Positions 11,062 to 24,400 of a DNA stretch of 64,000 nt are shown here, piece by piece. The first letter of the stretch is position 1. Each line of letters starts with the position of its first letter. Position numbers and translations under genes: made by a program. A model generated the notes under the pieces. That model was not told the DNA's origin. It made no database searches and saw nothing but the letters and a program-made list of their open reading frames with translations. Source of the DNA: Sipunculus nudus (Eukaryota > Annelida > Sipuncula > Golfingiida > Sipunculidae); assembly GCA_026874595.1 (NCBI GenBank), contig CM049320.1:672001-736000 (forward strand), written 5' to 3'.

Positions 11062-14000
11062 CTGCGGCCTACACAATTAAATTACAGTGCGGTCACTCTA
11101 TACTTTTTTTCAGGCAAGACTCCTTTATGTACATTTTTTTTTTAATTACGGATGATTTTTTACTGAGATCTTGCAAATATGTTTTACAAAACCACCGTAT
11201 ATATGGAATACCGGAATATATTTAAACACTTTCATAATACTTGTTCAGAAATATCGCATGCTGTAAAACTGTACAAAAGTTACGCTATTTGGCATTGATT
11301 TTTAATTATTTTCATACTTGTTTTAGACTTTTTTTAAACATTTTTCTTGTAAGATTTTATACTCCTTTCCCTATTAAATACAAAGTTGCAGTACTGAAAT
11401 AATAAAGCCAGTTCCCTCTGAATATTTGCCCATGACCACAGCGTGGAAGCCCATACTTTGCCCTAATTGTAAATGTAACAATTACAATAAGTATTCATCA
11501 CACTTTGAAAAAGTAAAATTGATCTACAATTTTAGGAGGGAGGACGACTAAAATGGTCCTCGTCCGTCCATCCGTCCCGCCCGATTCCTTTTACTAAATA
11601 TCCATAAAACCCCTGTTGCTTGCTTTCTTCATCAATTTTAACAGAAATACTCCGCACATGACTGAAGGGATAACCTGCAGTTGGCGCCACCTCTGTTTAT
11701 TGAATTTCTACGGTCCAAAATGGTCTTCATTTTCCCACAGATAAATCAGTAGATAAGAAGACTAGTCTTCACATCATATGCAATTATTTTTGGAACTATG
11801 GAATTCAATGATTACTACAAAGAATAACATTATTTTCAGACTGATATTTCGCGAAATTTTCTGAATTGGCATTCTTTCACATATGGGGCGAAATTTTCAC
11901 ATTTAATTTTATAAACCACTTGTCCAATTATATAACCAAATTTTTTAGACTTTCATTTCACTGCCATCTGACTTTTGCCTACAGATGACACAACCTCTTG
12001 TAGCTTACTCTCTGTGAGGTAAATGGTATTTTCTGCTAATTCCTCAATAAGTCAGAAAATGTTTAAATTTTAGCCTTCCGATCATGGTCAAATGTATCTT
12101 GGACCAAGGAAAATTTAATGTGTGCGACCTTAAAGGTGTATTTTCTGAACGGCTTCTTCATGCAAATCCATATGTTACCAATCACAAAATTTTAGGATTT
12201 CAGGTATTTGCATACATGATGTTAAATCTAATTCCAAATATCTCGGCAACAGCAGGAGCCGTTGGCATAAAATATTACAGGGATATTTTCTTGACCACAA
12301 CCATGAGAGCCATCCATTACTGATAACCTGTCATTCGGGGTTCAAATCTGCCCAGTTTGCGAATTTACTCCTAGTTAAAACAGGATCATCAGGATAACTA
12401 AACAGCTAACCATACATTTTTTAAAGCCCAGTTTGTATTTTGCAAGTATTTCAAATTTAAAAGGGGTTCTTGCCAATGTTTTGGGATATTTGTTTATCAC
12501 TGATGAAATACTTTTTTAGTTAAACGCTAGATGGGGGACTATTTGTGCATCTAAAGGGCCTTGGTGAACATTCAGGTAAATTATATTCCGGCTGAGTGGA
12601 GGCATTTGTGCTCTAGCGAGTGCCTTCTGGTGGGTGTACTACTGAATATGTGATCCGGTAAGAATCTGTTTTATCACATAATTACGATAGTACTGTTATA
12701 AGACTTTATGAATTGTTAACAGATATTGTTCATGTTGCTTAAAACAAAGTGTGTGTGTCTGAGAGAGAGAGAGAGAATATGCCACATTGTATAGACGATC
12801 ATATATGTCAATTTCACCTCTGTATGAAAATAAAAGTGATAGAGACGCAATAAACATCCTGTCCCTATCAGAACTGAAAACACAGAGGACAGTTAAAGAT
12901 TGAGAGAGAGAGAGACAGAGAGACAGAGAGAATGGATCTTTGACTTTCTTCTGTATTATGATCATCTGGTTAATAATAACATAATTTTATATATATAAAT
13001 GTTTGGTTTAAACCCACATATTAAATAATAAGCATACGTGTTAGCCTGACGTTCAATATATAACACATACATATACAAATATACCGTGTACACAAAATAA
13101 CACATCAATTATGATAAAAAGAACAAGTCTAAAGATGAAGATTGAAATTTCCAGATTGAAATATTAGATGACTTCAAATTCAGAAAATGTATTTTGTATA
13201 GCAAACATGGCATGCATAACATAACACAGCAAAAAATAATATAACATATAATACTGCATATTACACGGTATTTCTGTACTATAACATAAAACATTCATAA
13301 TTAATGGCCATAACAGTCAAGAAAACTGCCAATTATCAGGTCACATGGTTTTACGAAACTTGTTTATTTCTCGTAACAGTGGTCGGTCTTTTTACAAAAT
13401 GTATCACAAAATTCTGTTTTAACCTAGTTTACCTGTGATTCTTTACCTGATTATTCTACAATACAATAGTGACCTTGGAACGGAATAGTTTCATTACGAC
13501 CACCACAGACTTGTGTCACGTGGCAGATTAGCACTCAGGCCCATTCTCTTCAGAAGAATTAGGTTCAAATATGTCAGACTCCAAACCCAAGTATTTAATT
13601 GAAATAAGCTTGACGTGACAAAAAAAGTAAATAGTGCCCCATCCCACCATATCTACAGACTACAAGTATATTCTCTCAAAGCAAACCGGAAGCTGAGCAA
13701 AGCATTCACTCGACAGAACGCCCTCGCTGAAATTTGTCCATCTGGTCATTTGTGACGCTATGCTCAATTAAACGTTAACTTTTTAATAAATGTTGGATCC
13801 AGCTGACTAAAATACTCTATCTAAAGGGAAATGCAAAGTTTATTGACTGAAATAACCATACTAAAAGGAATTGGAAAGTATACTGAATGAAATTTACTCT
13901 TACCGAAAGGAACTGGAAGGTATATTGACTAAAATACTCTGTGGATTGAAACACTTAAATAAAAAGAACTGGAAAGTATGTGGAATGAAATACTTTTACC

Positions 14001-14555
14001 AAAAGAAACTGTTTGTAAAATAATTTTAATAAAATCTTAAGACAAGTCAATTTGCATAATTATACTTAGATTTCTCCTTTTAAATATCTGAAGGGTAGGC
14101 TTATCTATTTGAAGTAATCACAGAATTTTTGAGAAAAATTAGGTAAATTATTTATCAATCACTGATGAGGCCCACCTTTATACTTGTTCTATTTAATTAA
14201 TATTTTGTTCATGATTACTACTTCCATGTACCATGGTACGTCAGCGTCCCGAGGACACATTGAGATATCATAAGTCGTGTACACGAAATAATAAGTAGTG
14301 CGCATGAGTAAATATTTTTCCCTTGTGGGACTTGTGGAACGAACGGGCCACCGCACTGTTATTAAGTTACCATACTTTCAGACATTTTCCCTCCAAAATA
14401 ATTGTGCATAATTATCCATTTTGACAAATCTTTAGAGTATACCCTTGGCCAATATATACACGATATGTAATAACGCTACAAACGAACACTGAGTATTGTA
14501 CTTGAAATGTAGCAACTAATGTATAAACCCTAGGTTGTTTTTCACGGCCTACATT
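11062..14555. other. Non-coding stretch downstream of urease
   Basis: AT-rich, no convincing exon. Includes a CCGTCCGTCCATCCGTCC repeat remnant near 11560, and a dispersed repeat at 12740-12920 whose core AATAAAAGTGATAGAGACGC recurs at 15344-15363. Between 13810 and 14010 there are irregular ~55-bp repeats sharing 'GGAA(A/G)GTAT'. Confidence 0.5.
12740..12920. repeat. Dispersed repeat C, copy 1
   Basis: A GA-rich microsatellite followed by a segment with AATAAAAGTGATAGAGACGC and TGTCCCTATCAGAA. A second copy lies at 15250-15420 in urease intron 21. Nature unknown. Confidence 0.6.
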
Positions 14556-14561
14556 TTTATT
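14556..14561 (-). terminator. Urease polyadenylation signal
   Basis: AATAAA on the minus strand lies 79 nt downstream of the urease stop codon (14640-14642). It is the only canonical hexamer close to the stop and gives a short 3' UTR. Confidence 0.65.
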
Positions 14562-14639
14562 CAGAAGGCAGTCTCAGATTGCCCTTCAGATCGAGCGATA
14601 TGGTCTGCCCAGAAGGTTGTTACTGTTCGTCATTATCCA

Positions 14640-14758
14640 TTAAAACAAGAAATAACGCTGGGCGAGAGCCAGTTTCGAGGCTGGTGGACACGTCAGGTGT
14701 TCCACGGATTTCTTGTCGTCACTTCCGGTCACGTGTACTTTGTACGACTGGGGATCCA
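14640..14758 (-). CDS. Urease exon 23 (C-terminus)
   Basis: Encodes residues 826-864, starting VDPQSY and ending [12 protein letters not shown]. Acceptor TTAAATTTCAG. Enters in phase 1 (the G of Val826 comes from exon 22). The family's C-terminal motif is intact. A short insertion, [10 protein letters not shown], distinguishes it from plant enzymes. Confidence 0.93.
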
Positions 14759-17700
14759 CTGAAATTTAAAATAAGATCGTTATGTAAACAGCCAAATATT
14801 TAGGACTTTTTAATAGCTTAAAATTTACTGGATGTCCAACGATGCCATATGACAGCCTTCTATATAGTACGACAATCGTGACGTCAACACAAACGTGTGG
14901 TCTACCATTGACACCAACACTAAGTCAATCAGCCGCGGTCTGCAAGTACGTAAGTGTAATTTTGGTCAGGCCCTCGTTCAGCGCTGTAAAATTTTTGCAG
15001 ATACACAAGTGTTGTCATGGTAACATACTTGTTATTTTGGTCCGGGTCTCTTTCAGGACTTTATCAGTATTTTTGTATATAAACAAGGCTATTGTCATGG
15101 TAACATACCTGTTATTTTGGGCAAAGCGTCGTTCAGCACCATATCAGTTTTCTTGATTCCTCGACAGTTCCTGACAGCCTCAACTCTCTTGCTGATACCG
15201 TAAGACCCAGCCCGGCCCGAGTCAGCACAGGCCTATAGTAAAATACAGAAACCATGAGAGAGAGAGAGAGACTAATATGACTCCTATACAACGCTACTCA
15301 TGGCACCTTGCATCTGCAGAGGCTTTTACCTCTATATAAAAATAAAAGTGATAGAGACGCGACAAACATCCTTTCCCTATCAGATCGGAAAACATTAAGG
15401 GAAGTTTCAAAACAAGAGTGAAATTTTTTTACCGACCAGTAAGGATACACAATGACATGGTAGCCTCAACTTGTCATACGGGACCTGATAAAGGTGTTAA
15501 CAATCCAACATGTCTCTAGTTGCTGCCATTCAAAGATCTCTTAGATCTTATCAAAAAGTCTCCGAGGTCTTATCAACACCTTTAAGAATGCTGGCATAAT
15601 CGGTGTTTGGTTTAATTCATTGCTTTCCGTAAATCGAAAATTTCTGCGGGGATGTTGGTCAGTTGCGTATGTATGTTTGTCACGATGTTTTGTCAGTACT
15701 CTGCTGGCCACAGTTTTTCCGTAATCGCAGTAATCGCTTTTAAACTTTTACAGTTGATAGATAACCAAAAGCCTATTGGTTTTGGTCAACATAGGTCAAA
15801 GGTCAAGGTCATCGAAAAACGTGGAAATTTTATTTTTCAGCATAACATCAATATTGGTCCTATCTTCACAAACTTAGGCTCATTTTCTTCCTCTGCGTCT
15901 TCTGCATAACATGGTCTAGTCATCTGGTCTCAATTTTGTGTCGCTTTGTCTGTCTGTCAGTTGTCCTCAATTTTGCCTTCTGCCTCACAATTTTGCAGGA
16001 ATCCTTTTGAAACTGATACATCTTATGACTTGCACTAATATCTAAGAAGGTTTTTCATTTCCGGAAAATAGTCGCTAAGGAACGCAGCACTCGAACCACT
16101 ATAACAGATCATTTTTTGGCCATATCTCCAAAACTATTAACCATAATTACATAGCATAATAATATAGCTTATTAACTTCCCCTGAGTCTTCTTCATAACT
16201 TTGTCAAGCCTTCCGATCTCAATCTTGTGTCACTTTGTCAGTATGTCTGTCTGTTTTTCAGTTTTTCTAAATTTCGCCTGCTTACTGGTTCTTGCGTCTT
16301 ATATTGTATTCTACAGGCCACAGTTTCGCAGGAATCCTTTTGAAACTGGTATATCTTATGTTATACACTAATATCTCGAAGCTGATTTTGCATTTTCGGT
16401 ATATGTTCACTAGAGGGCGCTGCAATCGAACCACTACAACATATCTTTTTTCCCCATATCTCCAAAACTATAAATCTTAATTATATAAACTAGAGCTTAA
16501 TTTCTTATTCTTGGTCTTCTTCATGACTTGGTCATGTCATCTGGTCTCAACCTTGAGTCACTTTGTCAGTATGTCCGTCACTTCAAAATGCTATTTTCCT
16601 CATAACTTTGTCAATACTGGTCCTATTTTCAAAAACTTTGGCTCATTCTTTTCATCTTCGTCTCCTGCATAACGTAGTCAAGTCAACTTTTGTGTCACTT
16701 TGTCAGTATGTCTACTGTTTGATTCAATTTCGCCCGCTTACAGGTTCTTGCATTTGACATATATACCATTCTACAGACCACAGTTTACCAGGAATCACTT
16801 TGTAACTTTCACCTATCGTATATCGGAACGATTTCTTGAAGCTGTATGTGTATTTTTTAATAGGTCAAAGTGCAAGGTCACAGTCAAAATATTATTTCCG
16901 TCGTACCTTTGTCAATATTGGTCCTATCTTTACAATCTATTACTCAATTCTTCCTCTTTGTCTTCTTTATGACATTCTCTTGTTATCTGTCTCAATCTTG
17001 ATCAGAGTTTTTCCTTCACATCTTTGTCGCAAAGAGCAACAGCTACATAAACTCTACCTCATTGATCGTCACAGTGCCCTAACTGAACTTGACCTTGGTG
17101 TTTGTCTTAATTCCGGTAAGCACGTGACCTCTGGTCGTTTTGTTTCTATAGTTAATAGATAATTAAATAATTTTTTTTTTCTAAAAACAATTTGGATGAT
17201 ATTTATTAAACAGACCCTGGTACTTTACCTTGGATACAAATATGACGGAGTTCCCGCCGATCGCCTTCCCGTATGCTCCGAACATCTTGCGTTGTTTGAC
17301 CGGCTGAGGGGTTGGGATGGACGCGTTGGGCATCCCTGTATTATATTAACAAATACCATCAACATGACTTCATAAAGAATCGCACACTTTAACCCAAAAT
17401 AGAATCAAAATAAGAACCACTGCGCAGAAACGGACAAACGATTCTGCTTGATAGTTCAAATTCTGCCATCCAAAATGCACCATGACTCGGTAGGGTTCAA
17501 AATCTGTCACCCACAATGCACCGGGACTTGGTAGGGTTCAAAATCTGTCACCCACAATGAACCGGGACTTCGAAATATACAATCCGGCGTAGGTATAAAT
17601 GTAGTGAAGAGGATAATGTAATCTGAATGAGATTGTTTCCATGCATTTTACATAAACATGGTTGTTTTTGTGATGAGGACTTCATGGAACAGGTGATATT

Positions 17701-20700
17701 TTGTAAGAATGCGAAATGTTAACAGGTGTTTCCTTGAAATATAAAATATTTGATTTTAAAGTTGAAAGTTAAAACAAGTAGTCCCGGCCGTCCCATAGTG
17801 CCTTAATGGGTGAGGTTCGTTTTGAGTAGACACAACATCCGGCAGAAGGGCGAATAAGACCTTGGAAGGAGCCAACGTTACATCTAACCAGCCAACTATA
17901 ATTTGCAGGTGAGGGCGTGGTCACCGGCAGAGTGTTTCTGCGGCTCCTACTTGGAAGACGCGGATCAAGTAGACACCAAACGCTCAGAGTTCTTCTAAGT
18001 CCTCATCTTGAGACAGTCCTCGAAGTACCTTCCTGTTGTATATCCGTGACCTTATCGCAAATCTCATGTCTGAACTAAAGGCGTTCTGCCAGTAAAGTAA
18101 ATAAGCTTTACATACAACATACATGCAAGTATTGTCAAATGTGCTTAGAGTGGAGAATGGTCTAAGAAAAGCATTGACTAAACATGTCTTTTTAATTTCA
18201 TGTATTTTGATGGGTAACCTGACACAGATACAAAAATCAATATCATGTTTAATTTTTTTGTTTAAATCACAATAAATGACAAATTAAACCTTTAATTGTA
18301 AAGTTATATATATGTTTTTAAATATGTGGACAGGGACCCTTATATCCGTAATATTCAAGAGTTTTCATAAGTCATACGTTAAAATACTTTCTCGAAACTG
18401 GTTGGGGTTATGGAAGAAAACAATGATAAGCAAGATACTACTTTTTTGTGATTAAGTTTGTTCCTTAGTTTTTTCACAGGTGAGGTTGTTAAAATAGGCA
18501 GACCTCCTATTCGTAACCCATCTTTGGTTTCCACAGAAAGTCTGCATTTTCGTTAAACTTGTTAATAAATACTGGTATGCATCATGCAAATTAGCGTACG
18601 GGTCTTAATGGGAATTAAAATGAAGGATGGGTTTTCACATGGTGTTTCCAGAGGTGTTTTTATATACAGATATGCCTCGTTTTGAAAATATTAGGTGTTG
18701 TTAAAAAAAAATAAATGGAAGCTATAATAATAAACAAGGGACCCATGGGTCACGGCGCTCAGCTTTTAAATATGATCACAAAATATGATTTGGAAGAGGG
18801 GATAGAAAATGCTAGTTTTGTGCGGTAATATAAGTTGTATTATGAGATGATGGTGTATAACTCAAGTTATGTAAGATTTGGATAAAATCCAAAGAGGATT
18901 GATGTCATTTAAATTATTTACATTTGGAAATGGAGTGCTATTGTCACACAAGTTTAACTTGGCCTGATGGTGCAATTATACACCATATTGTCAGTTTTTT
19001 CATGTTAATTCATCTCATGAGTATTTATTCAGTTTCAATCAAACAAAATTGAGAAATCAAGATTAACAAATTTCACAAATTTAAATAATGATCATAGGTA
19101 CCAGGTTTATGACGTTAATTTATATTTTAAAAAATAAAACTATTATTTTCACTTTGAATACTTTCACATCAATCTACACACTAAACATTGCAAGAGTCTT
19201 ATGACAATTATTAACATTTTAGACATCATAATAAGAACTTGTCTAAGATCTTATTTTTTTATCACATGTAAATATTTTTTTATATTTTAATGCATGTATC
19301 AGAAAAAAAAAACGAAAAGTAAACTCAGCTATAAAATTAATACATGTATAAATAATTAATTTATACATGTATTAATAATAAATTATACAAGGAGCAAACT
19401 GGAGATGGGCATGTTGAATTTTTTAACTGAAATAAAAAAATCAGTAATATAAATTTGATTATTTACATAGATTCATGTGACAGCTGATACAGCCATTAGT
19501 CTTAATGTCACTAGGCAAACATATTGACATCTTTGATGAGTACTTGTCTGAGTAAGATTTTAAATTTTTTACATATTTTAATTTTTTTTAAGTTTCTGCT
19601 ATAAATATAAAATAACAATTTGAACCACTTGGAAAAAGACCTGAAAATATAAAGTAATGATCTGCCTCCTTGTCTATCATTAAATTGCTTCATATAATAC
19701 ATAATAATTAAGAACAATAATTTTTTTTCATTATTAAAATTGAAATGAAAATTTCCAGAAGGTGACTACATGATGTCATTTGGAATACATTTTGGGCAAT
19801 CCATACAAGATCCACACAATATCATTAATTGCAAGGTATTCATTAACTATAACATTCCTTTTCCATTATTTTTTGCTTCAAGTTGTTATTAAAAACCAAA
19901 ATTTTATTTCATTATTGTTTATTGTTATGTTGTTGATTAAAACAACTAATAGAGGTGGTGTGGACAGCCATGAGCTGGCTGGCTGCCCAGTATGACCTGC
20001 TTCAAGCGCGAATAATTAGCCTGACTTAACAAGGGTGACATACAGGTAACTGAAGAGGGGCTTCAGTATTGCCTAGGTGTAAGTATATCATGGTATCATA
20101 AAAACTTTAATTAAAGCTATACTTTTTGGCCAATTCCTTTCAAATTTCAGAATTTAGAAGCTGAAATCCGAACGTGTGCATGATATGAAACTTATATCAA
20201 CAGTGCTTACAGTAAAAAAAAGTGCCATGGCCAAAGTTGGGCAAAATTTAAGGTGCTGATTTTATATTTATGCTAATAACATTAAAAAATGCTAAAATCA
20301 GATCTGATTTTGGTTATACAATTGAATCTTAATTTAATAAAGTTTAAAGTCTCTAGCTTCAACGGTTCTCATGTTAAGTGAGTAAATATCTTTCCTGATT
20401 TTTTACAAACTGGTATGTTCAAAGGAAATATATAGAGAGGAAACTTTTTCTTATTATGATAAAAAAACAGATCAGTGGTTTTGACAGTAGGCCGTCATGA
20501 AGTGTGACAATGTTTTTTTTTAATGGAAAAGTGAGATTTTTTCCTTAATATCTCGAAGGAACGAAGTTGTAGTGACCCAATTTTCAGTATGGTAGGAGAT
20601 TTTGGGGACATTTAACTGTATGCAGAATTTTGGATTCTTAGGTCCAACGGTTTCAAAACGTGCCTGTTTAACAGACGGACAGACCGACGGCACGACCACG

Positions 20701-21370
20701 ACCATCCCAATAGCTCAGTTCACTTATTGTGAGCTGAGCTAAAAATGGGTAAAAAATTCATATCTTTTTCTTTTGTGTCCATGTGCTGCTTGCATACTGG
20801 AAGACAGTGGTGGGTAAAAAACTATTTTTAATGTTTTAACTGAACGAATAAGATTTACAAGCATAATTTAAAATGACTTGAATACCTGCTAAAATGTTTC
20901 AAAATGCAATCTAGATCGACAAGAGTACACTCCAAGTGGACAATTACTTTCAACTGTACTATATATAAACGTGGGCGAAAATATGTTTGGTTCACTTTCT
21001 GACCTAAGTTGTACGCAGGAAATGGCTGTACAGCTGATAATTATTGATAACAGACACGCCCATGACCTACATACAAGGTGAAATTTATAGTTGTTCAGAC
21101 GTCAACAGAAACTTTCACAATAATTACCACAACAGTATGGTTGCCATGGCAACCTTTTTTCAAATACTTACCCATCTGTGCCCACGCAATATGGCCGCCT
21201 TTGATGATTATCTCGGGTTTAGCGCCAAAGAATGCAGGGTTCCACAATACCAGGTCAGCCAGCTTCCCAACCTGACAGGAGTTCAAGTGCACAGGTCAAA
21301 GGTCAATGTAAGGAATCACACAGGCTGACTTATACAGCACTTTCTTTACGGATATGCGATCATACATATA

Positions 21371-21405
<35 letters not shown>

Positions 21406-24400
21406 CTTAAGCATCTATACTTATCTATATTTTCGCATATACATTACATATAAAGCATAGAGCCATATTAAACTGTTTTTCTGTTGCAATAATGGTTGTT
21501 GCAGTAAACAGTAATTTAAACTTTAACTCAAACAATGGTGTTTATTGATTTACACACACAAAATTCGTCAATAAATGGAATTCACCACAGCTATATCCTG
21601 ATTATAGAGTTATAGAAATATTGTAGGTAGTGACGCAAGGACTCTGTAAGTGAAATTTTAGAAAGTGAATTCAAGAGTTGTGGCCGTTGGTGATCCTGAT
21701 GGTGTGGGTATAATCCATTTAATGTTATACAATGAAACCTGTCTAATAAGACAATATGGCTGACCCTAACCCTAAACCTGTCTAATAAGACAATATGGCT
21801 AACCCTAACCCTAAACCTGTCTAATAAGACAATATGGCTAACCCTAACCCTAAACCTGTCTAATAAGACAATAAGGCTAACCCTAACCCTAAACCTGTCT
21901 AATAAGACAATATGGCTAACCCTAACCCTAAACCTGTCTAATAAGACAATATGGCTAACCCTAACCCTAAACCTGTCTAATAAGACAATATGGCTAACCC
22001 TAACCCTAAACCTATCTAATAAGACAATAAGGCTAACCCTAACCCTAACCCTAAACCTGTCTAATAAGACAATATGGCTAACCCTAACCCTAAACCAGTC
22101 TAATAAGACAATAAGGCTAACCCTAACCCTAAACCTGTCTAATAAGACAATATGGCTAACCCTAACCCTAAACCTGTCTAATAAGACAATAAGGCTAACC
22201 CTAACCCTAACCCTAAACCTGTCTAATAAGACAATAAGGCTAACCCTAACCCTAAACCTGTCTAATAAGACAATAAGGCTAACCCTAACCCTAAACCTGT
22301 CTAATAAGACAATAAGGCTAACCCTAACCCTAAACCTGTCTAATAAGACAATAAGGCTGACCCTAACCCTAACCCTAAACCTGTCTAATAAGACAATAAG
22401 GCTAACCCTAACCCTAAACCTGTCCAATAAGACCACGCATGGAAAAGGCTAACAGTGGTCTTATTATACAGGTCAGTTACAACCAACGTGAATGCTTTTG
22501 GTTAACTCAAAGGTGGCCCTAACAGACAGATGGTCTTATTAGACAGGTGGCCTTAACAGACAGATGGTCTTATTAGACAGTTGGCCCTAATAGACAGATA
22601 GCTATATTAGACAGGTGGCCCTAATAGACAGATGGTCTTATTAGATGGTTTATTAAGAAAGGTGCTCCTAATAGACAGGTGGTCTTATTAGACAGGTGGC
22701 CCTAATAGACAGATGGTCTTATTAGATAGGTGGCCCTAATAGACAGATGGTCTTATTAGACAGGTGGCCCTAATAGACAGATGGTCTTATTAGATAGGTG
22801 GCCCTAATAGACAGATGGTCTTATTAGACAGATGGTCTTATTAGACAGGTGGCACTAACAGACAGATGGTCATATTAGACAGGTGGCCCTAATAGACAGA
22901 TGGTCTTATTAGACAGGTGACCCTTGTCACAGGTTGACTGCTGAAAACGATAATTATTAATATATTTTAACATGTGACTCAGTTTTCTAACCCTGCCCTG
23001 TACTTTCCCCGAGCCAGTAAGGTCCTGTAACCTTAAATCCCTGATCTGTTTTCAAGTTTTTACTGAGTGCAGTGGACCATGTCAGGTCCAGCCTTTCAAT
23101 GCCCTGTGTATTCATTGGGTTTTAAATTGTTCTATTTTCTGCTTGTTAAGAATCCCCTTTCTCCCTGTCACACGTCCTTTCTTATGCCCTGGTAATCACA
23201 CAACTCAAAGTGAGGCTGTAATGTTTCTGTGTCTTGGTGCATGGGGAATCTTGAGTTGGTCTGTGAACCTGGAACCGAGAGATCACCTATGAGCTGAACA
23301 CGCACAAAAAAAAATAGAAGTGAAGTCAGAGGACATTTTTGCCAAATGAACAATGGTAAACCAAACTCTCTACCAAACTGTACAGTGACTGAAGTTACAT
23401 GTTAATATTTGGCAATGCATTACTCTACAAAAGCAGCAAAAATGTTGGGAAACCAGGCACCGGAAGTAAACCTGTGAGGGATGGTTTCCATGAAAACCCA
23501 ACGTCACCACTACCAACCTGTGACAACAGACGTTCCTCAAACTCTGACGCAATGTTGGTGAGCCTGTTACAATTTTCCTTATAGCATTGTAAAGACACTG
23601 TATTGCAGCCTCGTAAGAACGTAACTGGTTAATATAATTCATTACTATCATTTTTACTTCATTAACTTGTGCCGTGCCCGGTTGAACTTAATTGGTCTTA
23701 AAGTCAATCCTATATGTGCTTCCAGCTTTATACTCCATTCTTGTGGCACATTTCTCTTGGGAAGATTTTGTGGCGAACCGTAAAGATTAAATAAGGGTTT
23801 TATTTGTCTACAGATATTGCACTTTTGAGATGGTCCCTCTGTCACTGAGCCTGGTACCTGTAGAAGTTCCTGGTCCAGCTTTATCGGCGTCAGCTACCAG
23901 CCAAGTCAATTAATTGAAATTCACTGTATATAGTCAATACAAAAAGTTTGTTATATACCTGCTGTCTTAGTTGTTTGTTCATGGGTTTGTGTGAGAGTGC
24001 TTGGCTATTCTTGAGCATCCTTCCTTAATATTTCAAACGAACCTGGCCACGGGCCAGAGTGTCCCCGTGTCAACCCTAATAGACAGATGGTCTTATTCGA
24101 CAGGTGGCCTTAATGGACAGATGGTCTTATTCGACAGGTGGCCCTAATAGAGAGATGGTCTTATTAGACAGGTGGCCCTAAAAGACAGATGGTCTTATTA
24201 GACAGGTGGCCCTAATAGACAGATGGTCTTATTAGACAGGTGTCCCTAATAGACAGATGGTCTTATTCGACAGGTGGCCCTAAAAGACAGGTGGTCTATT
24301 CAGACAGGTGATCCTAATAGACAGATGGTCTTATTAGACAGGTGGCCCTAATAGACAGATGGTCTTATTAGACAGGTGGCCCTAATAGACAGATGGTCTT

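Noticed and set aside
12560-12630. Minus-strand PPLSRNIIYLN resembling the urease C-terminus
   Set aside because: The frame is closed just upstream and the true last exon, with the full motif ending QRYFLF, is at 14640-14758.
21591-22436. 281-codon open frame on the minus strand
   Set aside because: It is the translation of the 39/45-bp telomere-like minisatellite; unit lengths are multiples of three, so it stays open without selection.
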